Part shown: one piece after another, positions 51,966 through 61,586 of the stretch
Layout: each line of letters starts with the position of its first letter
Numbering within the stretch: position 1 is the stretch's first letter
NCBI GenBank assembly: GCA_009829735.1
Contig: CM020618.1
Span: 42,360,878-42,424,877 of the forward strand
DNA: 64,000 nt
Reading direction: 5' to 3'
From: Pyropia yezoensis
Taxonomy: Eukaryota > Rhodophyta > Bangiophyceae > Bangiales > Bangiaceae
Position numbers and translations under genes: made by a program
Notes under the pieces: model-generated
What the model saw: only the letters and a program-made list of their open reading frames with translations
Database searches by the model: none
Told to the model about the DNA's origin: nothing

Positions 51966-53354
51966 ATGGGCCGCGGCACCGACGGCCGGCCACCGCGGCC
52001 GTCGCTACACCGCGCGGCCGTCGCGGCGGCGGCGGCAGCTGCAGCGGCGGCGACCAGCCGCCGTCGCGCCGCCGGCGGTGGCGGGCGTGACGCCGCCGCT
52101 GCCCCTTCCGCGGCCACCGCCGGGGACTGTGCCAGCGGCGGCTGCGATGACGACGGGGAAGGGGACGTTGCCGGGGCGGCGGCCGGGCGGTTTGGCGCTG
52201 CCCCGCACCCACCTCCCCCCCCCCCCCCGTCGGGTGCGCACCCCCACGCGGCGCGGCGGCGGGCCATCCTGGCCTCCTACCCGGCCGTCGCGGCGCTGGC
52301 CACCCCCTACTCCCCCACCGCCGCGCTGACGGTGGTCCTCGTGGCCGCCCAGCTGGGCCTTGCGGTCACCCTCCCGCGGGTGCTCCCCACCTGGGCGGTG
52401 CTGGTCGCCGCGTACGCGGGCGGGGCGGTGGTGGACTTTTCCCTGTGGGCGGCCCTCCACGAGGCAACCCACGAGCTGGTCTTCCGCTCCCCGCTGGCCA
52501 ACCGGCTGGTCGGCCTGGCGGCCAACACGCCACACCTCTTCCCCGCCGCCACCCTCTTCCGCCACCACCACCGGCTGCACCACGGGGCGCTGGGGCGGCC
52601 CGGCAGGGACCTGGACATGCCCCTCCCGGGGGAGGCCGCCTGGGTCGGCGGCTCGCCGCCGAGGAAGGCCGCCTGGCTCGCCGCCTTTGCCGCCGTCCAG
52701 GCCGTCCGCACCGCCGCCGCGGCGGGCGCGCGGCCCCTCCCCCGCGCCGAGTGGCCGTGGCTGGCCGCCAACTGGGCCGCCAACGGGGGGGTGGCGGCGG
52801 CGGTGGCCGCCGCGGGCGGGTGGCGGGCGGTGGCCTACCTGGCCGTCGCGTCCGTCGCGGCGGTGGGCCTCCACCCGGTGGGCGCGCGGGGCATTGCCGA
52901 GCATTACCCGGTGGTGGCGCCGTCGGCGGCGGCACCGACACGGACGGCGGCGACGCTGAAAACGGCGACAAGGACAAGGACGACGACGACGACGACGACG
53001 ACTTCGGCGCCCGCCGCCGCCACCTTCCAGGCCACCTACAGCTACTATGGGCGGGCCAACGGGGTGGGCCTCAACCTGGGCTACCACGTCGAGCACCACG
53101 ACTTCCCGGGCGTCCCGTGGGTGTCCCTCCCCGCCGTGCGGCGGGCCGCGGCGCCCCACTACGACGCCCTCTTCCACTATACCAGCTACACGCGGCTGCT
53201 GTGGGCGTTTGTGACCGACCGGGGGTGGAGCTTGGAGCCCCGACTCGCGCCGGCCGCCCGCGCCAGGCCGTGGGGCATGCAGGTGACGGGGGGGGGGGGG
53301 GGCGGCGTCCCCCCACCAGCGGCGCCCCCGCCTTGCAGTGTCAGGCGGAGTTGA
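51966..53354 (+). CDS. DEGS1: Sphingolipid delta-4 desaturase (DES1 family)
   Basis: An ER membrane di-iron enzyme that puts the trans double bond into dihydroceramide. The 462-residue protein has the three histidine boxes HEATHE (165), HHHRLHH (200) and HVEHHDF (374), and family-specific GLHPVGARGIAEHY and TYSYYGRANGVGLNLGYHVE. The DES1 N-terminal motif is RRAILASYPAVAAL (about 99-112). Two hydrophobic regions lie before box 1 and two between boxes 2 and 3. Odd points: a 95-residue Ala/Arg-rich N-terminal extension and an insert of about 35 residues (317-352, with a run of eight Thr from a CGA/ACG repeat) between IAEHY and TYSYYG, where other members have only a few residues. The ATG is in the strong context gccgccATGG after a C-rich leader. 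Confidence 0.93.
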   Translation: MGRGTDGRPPRPSLHRAAVAAAAAAAAAATSRRRAAGGGGRDAAAAPSAATAGDCASGGCDDDGEGDVAGAAAGRFGAAPHPPPPPPPSGAHPHAARRRAILASYPAVAALATPYSPTAALTVVLVAAQLGLAVTLPRVLPTWAVLVAAYAGGAVVDFSLWAALHEATHELVFRSPLANRLVGLAANTPHLFPAATLFRHHHRLHHGALGRPGRDLDMPLPGEAAWVGGSPPRKAAWLAAFAAVQAVRTAAAAGARPLPRAEWPWLAANWAANGGVAAAVAAAGGWRAVAYLAVASVAAVGLHPVGARGIAEHYPVVAPSAAAPTRTAATLKTATRTRTTTTTTTTSAPAAATFQATYSYYGRANGVGLNLGYHVEHHDFPGVPWVSLPAVRRAAAPHYDALFHYTSYTRLLWAFVTDRGWSLEPRLAPAARARPWGMQVTGGGGGGVPPPAAPPPCSVRRS

Positions 53355-54667
53355 GTGGGGCGGGGGGGGGGGGGGAGGGGTGGGGGTGTCAAGGGGGGAG
53401 CTTAGGGCTGGGAGGCGTAGGTGGGGGAGGCGGCTGCGACAGCGCAGACGACGGGGAAACGGGGGGAGGGGGGGGAAGGGGGGAAGGGGGGGAGGGGGCG
53501 GCGGTGGTGGGCCAGAGTTCAAGGACGCGGTCGTAGCAGACGGCCCTATTCTATTGCCGTTCTCGTCCTTTGTCTCTCCCCGCGACCACCCACCAGCGCT
53601 CCACCCTCTTCCCCCGTCCCCCCCCCCCCCCCCCCCCCCCCCCTACACCCCACCGCCGTGACGGCGGGCGCCCGCACCGCCACCACCCACCCGCCAGCGA
53701 CGGGCAACCGGTGCGAGAAGCTTGGCCGACCAAGGGGGCCTGGGGGGGAGGCGCCCCCCATCCGCGGGCGTCACGCCCCCACCCTCAAAGGTGCCGGGGA
53801 GAGGGGAAGGAGGGCCTTGCACAGGGGCTTGCACCCACGCCCGCCCCCCACCGCAACCGATCGTTTGACGCGCGGCTGCTGACGCTGTGCCGTACAGTCC
53901 CTGGGCCGTGCCACGGACGGCCACGTGGCCCGGGCGCCGCTGCACGTCGGGGCCAGCTGGGCGGCAGTACCCCAACACCCCCCCCCCCCTATACCCCACC
54001 CATCACCCGCCCCCCTAGGCAAAGACGCCCCTCTCTCCCTCCCTCCCCCCCTCCCTTCCCCAGCTCGCCCCGCGCCCGGTGCCGCGGCCGCCCGCGGTGA
54101 CGCGGCAGCGGCGGCCGCGCCCGTCATCCGCGTGGGACAACCCTCTCTACCAAACCCGCCGCGCGCTGCGCGGCCGCCGGCCGCCGCCGCCGCTGTCGGC
54201 GCCGCCGTCGACGGGGCTGTCGACGACGCGGCTGCCGCCGCCAGTCATCGACGCTGCCCGTCTGTACCGTTTTGACGCTGCCGCTGCCGTCGTCGCTGCT
54301 GCCGCTGCTGCTGCCGTTGCTGTCGCCGCTGCTGCTGCTGCCGCCGCCTCTGCTGCCTCTGCCTCTCCTTCCAGTGCCGCCACCGCCGCGCGCCACGGCC
54401 GCGGCGGTCGACGACGGCCGCGGCGGGGGGGGGCACCCGCCCTCGCCTGGGCGCCCGCCGCCCGCCGCCGGCCGCGGACGGGGGGGGGGGCTTTCTCCGT
54501 TGGGCGTGACGGCGGCCGCTGCCACCCTCCCCGCCCTCTCGCCCCAATAGGGCGGGTTTTCTGGTGTGTGTGTTTTTTTTTTCTCCGCTCCCCCCCCCCC
54601 CCCCCCCCCCATCCCATCCCCCCTCCTACCCCCTGCTTCCTTGCTCTCCTCTTTCTCACTGGCCGCC
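53355..54667. other. Intergenic between two plus-strand genes
   Basis: G-rich just after the desaturase stop, C runs at 53623-53642, 53982-53995 and 54589-54611. CTG/CCG triplet-rich at 54280-54360. No gene recognised; the last 100 bases are the C-rich leader of the next gene. Confidence 0.4.
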
Positions 54668-57259
54668 ATGCCCCCCACCAGCGTCGCCACCCTGTCGCGC
54701 GCCCTCCGCCGCCACCTGCGGTCCCTGACGCCACCGCGGCGGCGGGGCGCCGCGCGGGGTGCCGCCGCCGTCGTGGCGGTCCTTGCGGGCGTGCTCCTGC
54801 TTGCTGCCGCCTCCCGGGTGGGGCTGCTCTTTGCGGGCGGCGGGAGGGGGGGGGCGGAGCGGGGGGGGTGGCTCCGCCGCCTGTCGCCGCCGCCCCCATT
54901 GGCGGTGCCGTCGCTGACCATCAATGGGGAGTCGGCGCCGGTGGTGGGGCGGCCGGGGATGCTGTCGACGGGGGGGGGCGACGACGGGGGTGGGGGGCGG
55001 GAGGGGGAGGCGGCAGCGGCGGCCGAGGCGGGGGCACGGGAGGAGGCGGCGGGGGAGAGGGGGGGCGGCGGGGATGGGCCCGTGGCGGCCGAAGCGCCCG
55101 CGTCCGTCGTTGCGCAGGTGCTGCTGGTGGTGAACCCCCGCCGGTGGGCGGCGTCCCCACCCACCGTCTTGGCGGCGCTGCTGGCGTCCCTGCACACCGC
55201 TACCTACCCGGCGCCCGTCCGGCTCGACGTGGTGCTCATTGCCGACGATGGGGGCGGTAGCGGTGGGCTACCGCCCCCTGACGGGGAGGCGGCCAAGCGG
55301 GCCCTCCTCCGTGACCTCACGTGGACGTCGTCCGCGACGGGCGAGCCGCTGGGCCCGCTAACCACCCGCACCGTCCGTGGCCGCGCGTACGGCGGCTACC
55401 TGGCCGCCTGGGCAGCGGCCGCCGCGGCGGTGGCAGGCGGGGGTGGCGTGGACGGCGACGCCTCTGCTCCGCCACGGCCGCCGCCGCCGCCGCTGGTGGT
55501 CCTCGAGGAGACCTCCCCGCCCCTCCACCCCGGCTGGTTTGTCGCGCTGGCCGCCGCGCGGGCGGCGTACGGCGCGGACGTGCGGGTCGCTGGCTACGCC
55601 CTCCACCCGCTCACGTCGGTGCGGGTGCGGTCGGCGGGGACGGCGGCGGCAGCGGCGGCGGCCTGGGCGGCCGCCCCCGTCGACGCGGGCGTTGCGGCGG
55701 CCGGCGTGGCGCTGTCGTCGGGGCTGTCCCCCGCTGGTGCGACGGCCTATGCGCCCGCGCGGCGGGCCGACTGGGCGGCCTTTGCAGCGTGGCTCACCGC
55801 CCGCCGCCGCGAGTGGTACCTGTGGCCCGTCATCCCGCCCGGGTTGAAGTACCCGCCCCGGGGGGTGGGGCCAGGGGGGGCGGGCGACCCGAAAAAGTCG
55901 CCCGCCTGGACCGCCTTTACCGGCCGCACCGTCGCGCACTGGGGGGGGTGGCACGCCCGGTACCTGGCCGAGATGGAGGGCTCGGGGGGGGTTGTGGCCC
56001 ACCTGGACGTGGCCACCCTGGCCGCGGCGGGCGCGGCGACGGTGGCGGTACCGCCGCTGGCCGCGCTCCCGCGCTACACCCTCAATGGCACGCTGCTGCG
56101 GCCGGCTGGGTCGGTGGCGGCGGGCAGCCACCCCCCGCTCCTCCCCCCCGACGTTCGGTCGCAGCTGCTGGCCCTGGCCGCCGCCCACGGCAACACCCTC
56201 TCCCTGACGGTGGTCACCCGGGACTTCTTGCCGTTTGCGCGCTCCTGGGTGTGCAACGTCGACGCGGCGGGGGTGCGCCCCCCCGGGGTGGTGTGGGTGG
56301 CGACCGACGCGGACGCGGCGGCGGCGCTGGCGGCCATCCCCGCCACCGCCACGGTGCGGCTGGATGCGCTCGCCGCCGCGCCGCGGGGGCGCCGCGACGG
56401 CTACGGCTCCCGGGCCTACTGGGGGCTGATGCTTGCGCGGACGCGGCTGATTGGGGAGCTCCTCGGCGCGGGCGTCGACGTCTTTGCGTTTGAGACCGAC
56501 GCGGTGTGGCTGGGCGACCCGCTCACTCACATCCGGTCGGTGCTGGCGGCCGACGGCGACGGCGGCGACGGCGGCGGCAGCGGCGGCGGGGTGGACCTGG
56601 TGGGCACCTTTGACAGCCGCCACGAGGTGGCGGGCAATCTCCTCTACCTCCGCCCCACCCCCGCCACCCGCCGCCTGTGGGCGGCCGTCACCGCCCGCTT
56701 TGCGGCGTCTGTCGCCGGGCGGTACGCCCGCGGGCGGCGCTCCCCCAAGGGGGACTATGCGTACATTGAAAACGACCAGTCGCTGCTGACCAAGGAGCTC
56801 CTCTACGGCGCCGACCGCGACGCGGTGCCGGTGGTGTTCCGCGCGCTCGACACGGACCGCTTTGTCGACGGCCGCTGGTACCCAGCGGTGGCGGGCACTC
56901 CCGGCGACGCCGGGGGGGCCTACCGCTCGGCGGCCGCCGCCGCCCCCGTCCTGGTCAACCTTAACTTTATCATTGGGGTGGGGGAAAAGGTGGCGCGCGC
57001 CGTCGCGGCGGGCCACTGGTTTTGGGTCGACGCCCCCGCGGGGGGGGGGGGCGACGGGCGGTGTGATACGGCCGCCGTTGCTGCGGCAGTGGCGGCGAAT
57101 GAGGCACGGCGAGTGGCGGCGGCGGGGCGGGGGGAGGGGGGGGGGGGGGGCGGGGGGGGGGCCGCCGCCGTTGGCGGCCTCGACGTCGCCTCCGTTGGCG
57201 ACGACGTCGAGGCCGACCCGGATATGGTGGCCGACGCGGTACTGGGCCTCCGTGGCTGA
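54668..57259 (+). CDS. Two-domain Golgi-type glycosyltransferase (GT77-like C-terminal domain)
   Basis: A type II membrane protein of 863 residues: short basic N-terminus (RALRRHLRSLTPPRRR), one signal-anchor span (about 30-55) and two luminal glycosyltransferase-like parts. The first (about 130-480) has VLLVVNPRRW, RLDVVLIADDGGGSG, VVLEETSPPLHPGWFVALAA and WPVIPPGLKYPPRG, a GT-A-type layout. The second (about 510-800) is of nucleotide-diphospho-sugar transferase (GT77/DUF271) type: SLTVVTRDFLPFARSWV, YGSRAYWGLMLARTRLIGEL, the DxD region FAFETDAVWLGDPL, DLVGTFDSRHEVAGNLLYL, IENDQSLLTKELL and LVNLNFIIGVGEKVARA. The sugar and acceptor are unknown; glycoprotein or cell-wall glycan work is the likely role. 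Single exon; acidic/glycine-rich linkers between domains. Confidence 0.82.
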   Translation: MPPTSVATLSRALRRHLRSLTPPRRRGAARGAAAVVAVLAGVLLLAAASRVGLLFAGGGRGGAERGGWLRRLSPPPPLAVPSLTINGESAPVVGRPGMLSTGGGDDGGGGREGEAAAAAEAGAREEAAGERGGGGDGPVAAEAPASVVAQVLLVVNPRRWAASPPTVLAALLASLHTATYPAPVRLDVVLIADDGGGSGGLPPPDGEAAKRALLRDLTWTSSATGEPLGPLTTRTVRGRAYGGYLAAWAAAAAAVAGGGGVDGDASAPPRPPPPPLVVLEETSPPLHPGWFVALAAARAAYGADVRVAGYALHPLTSVRVRSAGTAAAAAAAWAAAPVDAGVAAAGVALSSGLSPAGATAYAPARRADWAAFAAWLTARRREWYLWPVIPPGLKYPPRGVGPGGAGDPKKSPAWTAFTGRTVAHWGGWHARYLAEMEGSGGVVAHLDVATLAAAGAATVAVPPLAALPRYTLNGTLLRPAGSVAAGSHPPLLPPDVRSQLLALAAAHGNTLSLTVVTRDFLPFARSWVCNVDAAGVRPPGVVWVATDADAAAALAAIPATATVRLDALAAAPRGRRDGYGSRAYWGLMLARTRLIGELLGAGVDVFAFETDAVWLGDPLTHIRSVLAADGDGGDGGGSGGGVDLVGTFDSRHEVAGNLLYLRPTPATRRLWAAVTARFAASVAGRYARGRRSPKGDYAYIENDQSLLTKELLYGADRDAVPVVFRALDTDRFVDGRWYPAVAGTPGDAGGAYRSAAAAAPVLVNLNFIIGVGEKVARAVAAGHWFWVDAPAGGGGDGRCDTAAVAAAVAANEARRVAAAGRGEGGGGGGGGAAAVGGLDVASVGDDVEADPDMVADAVLGLRG

Positions 57260-59199
57260 CCCGCCCGGCACGGCACGGCGCCGTGGCCAGAGCGACACGA
57301 GGAGGGGGAATTGGCGGGGGGGGGGGGGGGGGTTGGGGGTATGAATGGGGATGGGTGGGGGGCACTCGCATCGTTGGCGGCCGCGGCAGCACGCGGTGGG
57401 GGAAGGGGGTGGCGGCGGAGCGGCCGCCTGCGTGGGCGTGCGCGCGACGGCGGCCGCCGTGCCCGTTTGCAAAGCGCCGCTGCCGGCTGGGGGTCGTGGC
57501 GCCACGCCCGCGCCCGCCCTCCGCCCCCCCCCCCCCCCCCCCCCCCCTCCAACGGGGGCGCTCGTCAATGGGCCCGTCCTTGTCAGCGGGGGTGTCGTCT
57601 GCCCGGTCGCCCGCCACCCCCGGTGTCCCCACAAGAAAAAAAGAGCGCTGCAACCTTCACCACGCACAGCACGCACGTCCGGTACGCGGCCGACGCCGCA
57701 TCCCGCCCCCCCTGGCTGCCGGCCCTGTCCAGCGCCGCCACGGACACCGCCAACGCTACGGCCGCCACCACCGCCACCCGCCCCAACCGACACTGCACGA
57801 CGCGGATCATCAACGCCAAAGATCAATCCTCCCCGGGGGACTCCGCCACCTGGTCCGTTTTTTTTTTTTTGTCAGTCGCGCCTCCCCTCCCACCGGCCGG
57901 GGGCGCCCTCAGTCAATTTTCTCGGCCCTCCCGCCTCGCCTCCTCCCCCCACCCCCCCACCTTCTGCCGCCGCCGCCGCCGCTCACCACATCCACCACCA
58001 CCACCACCACCACCACGCGACGACCGCAACGATCACACCAGTTGGCCACACACTGCCACCGCCGCACCACCACCCCCCACCCTCCCCCCCACCGCACCGC
58101 GACGCCGCCGCCGTTGCCGTGGTCTGGGTGCGCCCCACCGCCAGCGCACCCACCCACCCTGGATGGCTGTACGGAACGGTACAGGACAGCGCCGCGCCGC
58201 CGCCGCCTGCCGTGGGGGCGGCGCGCGCGTTTGGGGTTGCACTCTTCTCGATGTGAGAAGGGGGGCGGTGCAGGGGGTGGCGGGGCGTGGGGGTGGGGGT
58301 GTGGGGCCGGCCGAAAACCAACGCCCCCCACCCCCCACCCCTCAACACCCACCCCTCACGCTTACCTACCCCCTACCAACCCACTACTCGCCCGCCCCTG
58401 TGTCTCGCAGCGGCGGCTGACACAGACGGGGCACCGGCGGCCGCCGACGCTGGGCAAGGGAGGGGGAGCGTAGGGGGGAGAGGGGCTGTCTGCGGGGATT
58501 GGCCGGGGGGGGGGGGGGTGGGGGAGCGCGGCGGTGGTCGTGGGGAAGGAGGGGGCGGGGGACGTCCCCCGTTCCCTCCGCGGGCGGCAGCGGCGGCAGC
58601 GGCGGCAGACGGGCGCCACGGCGCCTGACGAGCGTTTGCAGGGCCGACGCGACGGCGCGCCACCCACCCAAAGACGTTGGCGGTGCCGGCCGCAACGGCA
58701 TCCACCCAGCTGGGGGCGGGGGGGGTGCGCGGGGCGGCCGGCCGTCCAGCGGCTGCTGCCCTCCCGTGCCGGCGCGTCTGGGACGGCGCCGCGGGCTCCA
58801 CGGCGCGCGTGTCGTCTGGGCGCCCCCCCCCACCTCTCTCTTTCCCTCCCTCTCCCCCTATGGCTGCGGGGGGGCCGCCGCCGCACCCGCCGTCGCGGCA
58901 GTGGCGGCAGAGGCGGCAGCGGCGGCAGCGGCGGCAGCGGCGGCCACCCCGTACTTGTCCCGCCCCGGACCGCCGTTGCGGTTTTCGCGCGTCGGTGCCG
59001 GGCCTCGACACGGCACGCACGTTGTCACGCACGTCGTCGCGGCCGAGCCCCCCCCCCCCCCACCCCCTGCCCCGTCCCGCTGTCGCCCCCCCCCACCCCC
59101 CCCCTCCACCGCACTTCACCGTCGTGTGACGTCCGCCCCACCCCCCCCCCCCCCCCGACCTCCACCTTCCCGCCCATCATCCTCCGCCCCATTCCAGCC
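57260..59199. other. Intergenic, C-rich
   Basis: No gene supported. C runs at 57523-57547 and 59050-59155, CAC repeat at 57995-58016, and a T12 run at 57859. The open frames here, on both strands, have only Pro/Arg/Ala composition. Confidence 0.4.
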
Positions 59200-60558
59200 A
59201 TGGGCCGCTCCCCCGCGTCGGCGGTGGGCGTGGTGGCCACCACCGCCGCCGCCGCGGCGGCGGTGGTACTTGCCGCGGCCGCCCTCCCGCGGGTGGCGGC
59301 CAAAGCGGACCCCTTCCCAACGCTCGCCGGCACCTACCCCCGCTTCCACGGAACGGCCGCCGCCTGCTCGGCGTCCATCACCATCTTGCCCGACGCGACG
59401 CTGGGCGTGCCCGCCAACGGGGCGAGCCTCCTCAACGCGTCGGCGTTGTCCATTGGCGGCGGGCCCTGCGGGGCGGGCACCATCCTCGTCGCCCCCTGGT
59501 CGGCCATCAACGACCCCAACTCGGACTCCAAGACGCTGGGCGCCCTGCGGGGGCTGTTTGGGCAGGCCCGCTACACGGTGGTGGTGACCAACCTCGAGTC
59601 GGGGGGGGACTTTTGGGCGGGCCTCCTCCCCACCGGCCTCACGTGTGGCGTCGCCGGGGGGACAAAGCTCACCGCCAGCACCGCCCTGTTTGTGTCGTCC
59701 AACTCGTCGCGGGCGGTCGCGTGGGGCGCATCGGGGACGGTGCCGGCGGGGGAGTCGCAGATGGCGACCGTCACCTCCTCCGGCGGCCTGTGCCTGTACG
59801 CCAGCCGCGCGGTCGGCAGCGGCGGGAATGTGGTGGTGGGCAGCACCGCCACGCCGACGCCGACGCCGACGCCGGGGCCGACGGCAGACCCAACGGCGGC
59901 GCCGACGGCGGCACCGACCGCCACCCCCGACGGGGACGATGATGACGAGCCCGCCTGCTTCCCCGCCGCCGCGACGGTGGAGCTGTCGACGGGGTCGGTC
60001 GTGCGGATGGACGCCCTCCGGGTGGGCGACGCGGTGCGGGTGGCGCCCGGCGGCGGCGGCGCCGCCTTTTCCCCCGTCTACCTGTTTACCCACGCCGACG
60101 GCGGCGCGCGGGGCGGCCCGCCGGCGGTGCGGCTGACGACCGCGTCGGGCGCGGCGGTCACCGCGTCGGCGGGCCATTATGTGTACGCGGGGGGACGGCT
60201 GGTCGCGGCCGCCGCCGTGGCGGTCGGCGACACGCTGCAGGTGGTACCCCCCGGGGGCGGCGCCACCACGTGGGTCGTCTCCCCCGTAACGGCCATTGCC
60301 GCCGTCCCCGTTGCGGGGCTGTACAACCCCCAGACGCTCGCCGGGGAGGTGGTGGTCGACGGCGTCCGCGCGTCGACCTACACGACGGCCGTCGCGCCGC
60401 GGGTGGCGACGGCGCTGCTCGCGCCCCTCCGCGCGGCGTGGTACGCGGGGGGGGGGGCGCCCGCCGCGGCGGCTGCGTCGGCGCTCGACGCGCCGGGGCG
60501 GTGGGTGGTGGCGCGGCTGGGCCGCGTCCTGGGGGGGGGGGTGTCGGCCGAGTTGTGA
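59200..60558 (+). CDS. Secreted protein with C-terminal Hint (hedgehog-type) domain
   Basis: A 452-residue protein. Residues 1-35 form a signal peptide (AAAAAAVVLAAAALPRVAA). The N-terminal domain (37-205) has four cysteines (C56, C90, C149, C198) and NSS/NAS glycosylation sites; I do not recognise it. A TPTPTPTPGPT-type linker (217-243) and an acidic DGDDDDEPA lead to the Hint domain (253-452). It opens with the nucleophile-type Cys253 (CFPAAATVELSTG), then MDALRVGDAVRV, LTTASGAAVTASAGHYVYAG with T321 and H326, VAVGDTLQVV, and the Hog-like end NPQTLAGEVVVDGVRASTYTTAV. By family, such domains cleave themselves and release the N-terminal part, in animal hedgehog with a lipid attached. Cleavage here would fall before C253. 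Processing is inferred. Confidence 0.88.
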   Translation: MGRSPASAVGVVATTAAAAAAVVLAAAALPRVAAKADPFPTLAGTYPRFHGTAAACSASITILPDATLGVPANGASLLNASALSIGGGPCGAGTILVAPWSAINDPNSDSKTLGALRGLFGQARYTVVVTNLESGGDFWAGLLPTGLTCGVAGGTKLTASTALFVSSNSSRAVAWGASGTVPAGESQMATVTSSGGLCLYASRAVGSGGNVVVGSTATPTPTPTPGPTADPTAAPTAAPTATPDGDDDDEPACFPAAATVELSTGSVVRMDALRVGDAVRVAPGGGGAAFSPVYLFTHADGGARGGPPAVRLTTASGAAVTASAGHYVYAGGRLVAAAAVAVGDTLQVVPPGGGATTWVVSPVTAIAAVPVAGLYNPQTLAGEVVVDGVRASTYTTAVAPRVATALLAPLRAAWYAGGGAPAAAAASALDAPGRWVVARLGRVLGGGVSAEL

Positions 60559-61141
60559 GTCTACGGAGGGGCGTCAGACCCCTATGGCAGAGGGGGGGAG
60601 GGAGCAGACGGCGGGGGAAGGGGGGGCGACGGTATGGGCAGAGGGGGGGGGGGGGGGGGGGGGGGGGCGGGGTGGGAGGGAGAAGGGCGGAACATGGGGA
60701 GAGCGAAGGAGAGCGCTGGGTGGTGGGCGGTGGGCGGTGGCGAGGAGGCGCGCGCGCCGCCAATGCTGCCGCCCGCCGTCACGGGCCGGGGCCATAACAC
60801 GCGCGACTGACCCGGCGGGCGCGCGCCGCCAACAACCAAGGTCAAGGACACAAACCGAGAGGCGTGAGGATATAAAAAAGACTGGCAAGGTATCCACCGA
60901 GCTGCCTGCCCCTCCCCCCCCCCTCGACTTCCCCCCCACCCCCCGCGATCCCTCCAGCAGTCACACACGCAGTGGCCGCGCGTCTAGGAGCCGCCCGCCC
61001 GCCCCCCCCCCGTCAATGGCGACGGCGGCCCCTTGCCGCCGCCTGCGGGCGCGCCCCGCCCTGGCGGGGGCCCCAGGGGCCCGCCGCCGCCCCCTCCAGG
61101 GCCACCGCCACCGCCGCCACCGCCGCCACCATGGGCGGCGC
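60559..61141. other. Convergent intergenic region
   Basis: G runs at 60638-60667. A TATAAAAAAG at 60871-60880 has no supportable plus-strand gene after it. The minus-strand frame of U1-C may extend here in another phase if the C runs at 61130-61260 are miscounted. Confidence 0.4.
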
Positions 61142-61555
61142 CTACCCCCCCACCCCCCCCCCCCGTTGCGGGGGTGGGGCCCCCCCACGGGACAGTGGCG
61201 GGGGATACCCTCCGCCGCCCCCGCCCCCCCCCGGCGGCGGGTACCCCCCCCCCCCCCCACCGGGGGGCCCCCGCCCCATGGGCGGCGGCATGCCGCCGCG
61301 CATGCCCGGCGGCGGCGGCGGCGGCGGGCCGCCCATCCCGCCCATCCCCATCCCTGGAGGAGGACCACGGCCGCCGCCGCCGCCGCCGCCCATCCCCCCC
61401 CCCGGCGGGCCAGGCACCCCCCGTGGCGGGCCGCCATAGCCCCCACCCGGCGGCGGCGGTGGGCCGGGCAGCGGCGGCAGCGGGCGCATGGGGCCGCCGA
61501 GCATCCCCCCCCCGCCCCGCCCCCCCCCCCCCCCCATGCCCATGCCCATGCCCAT

Positions 61556-61586
<31 letters not shown>

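Noticed and set aside
57283-58473. 396-residue plus-strand frame before the Hint gene
   Set aside because: Only Pro/Arg/His/Thr composition from C runs and CAC repeats; no start context, no motif, and equal-length frames overlap it.
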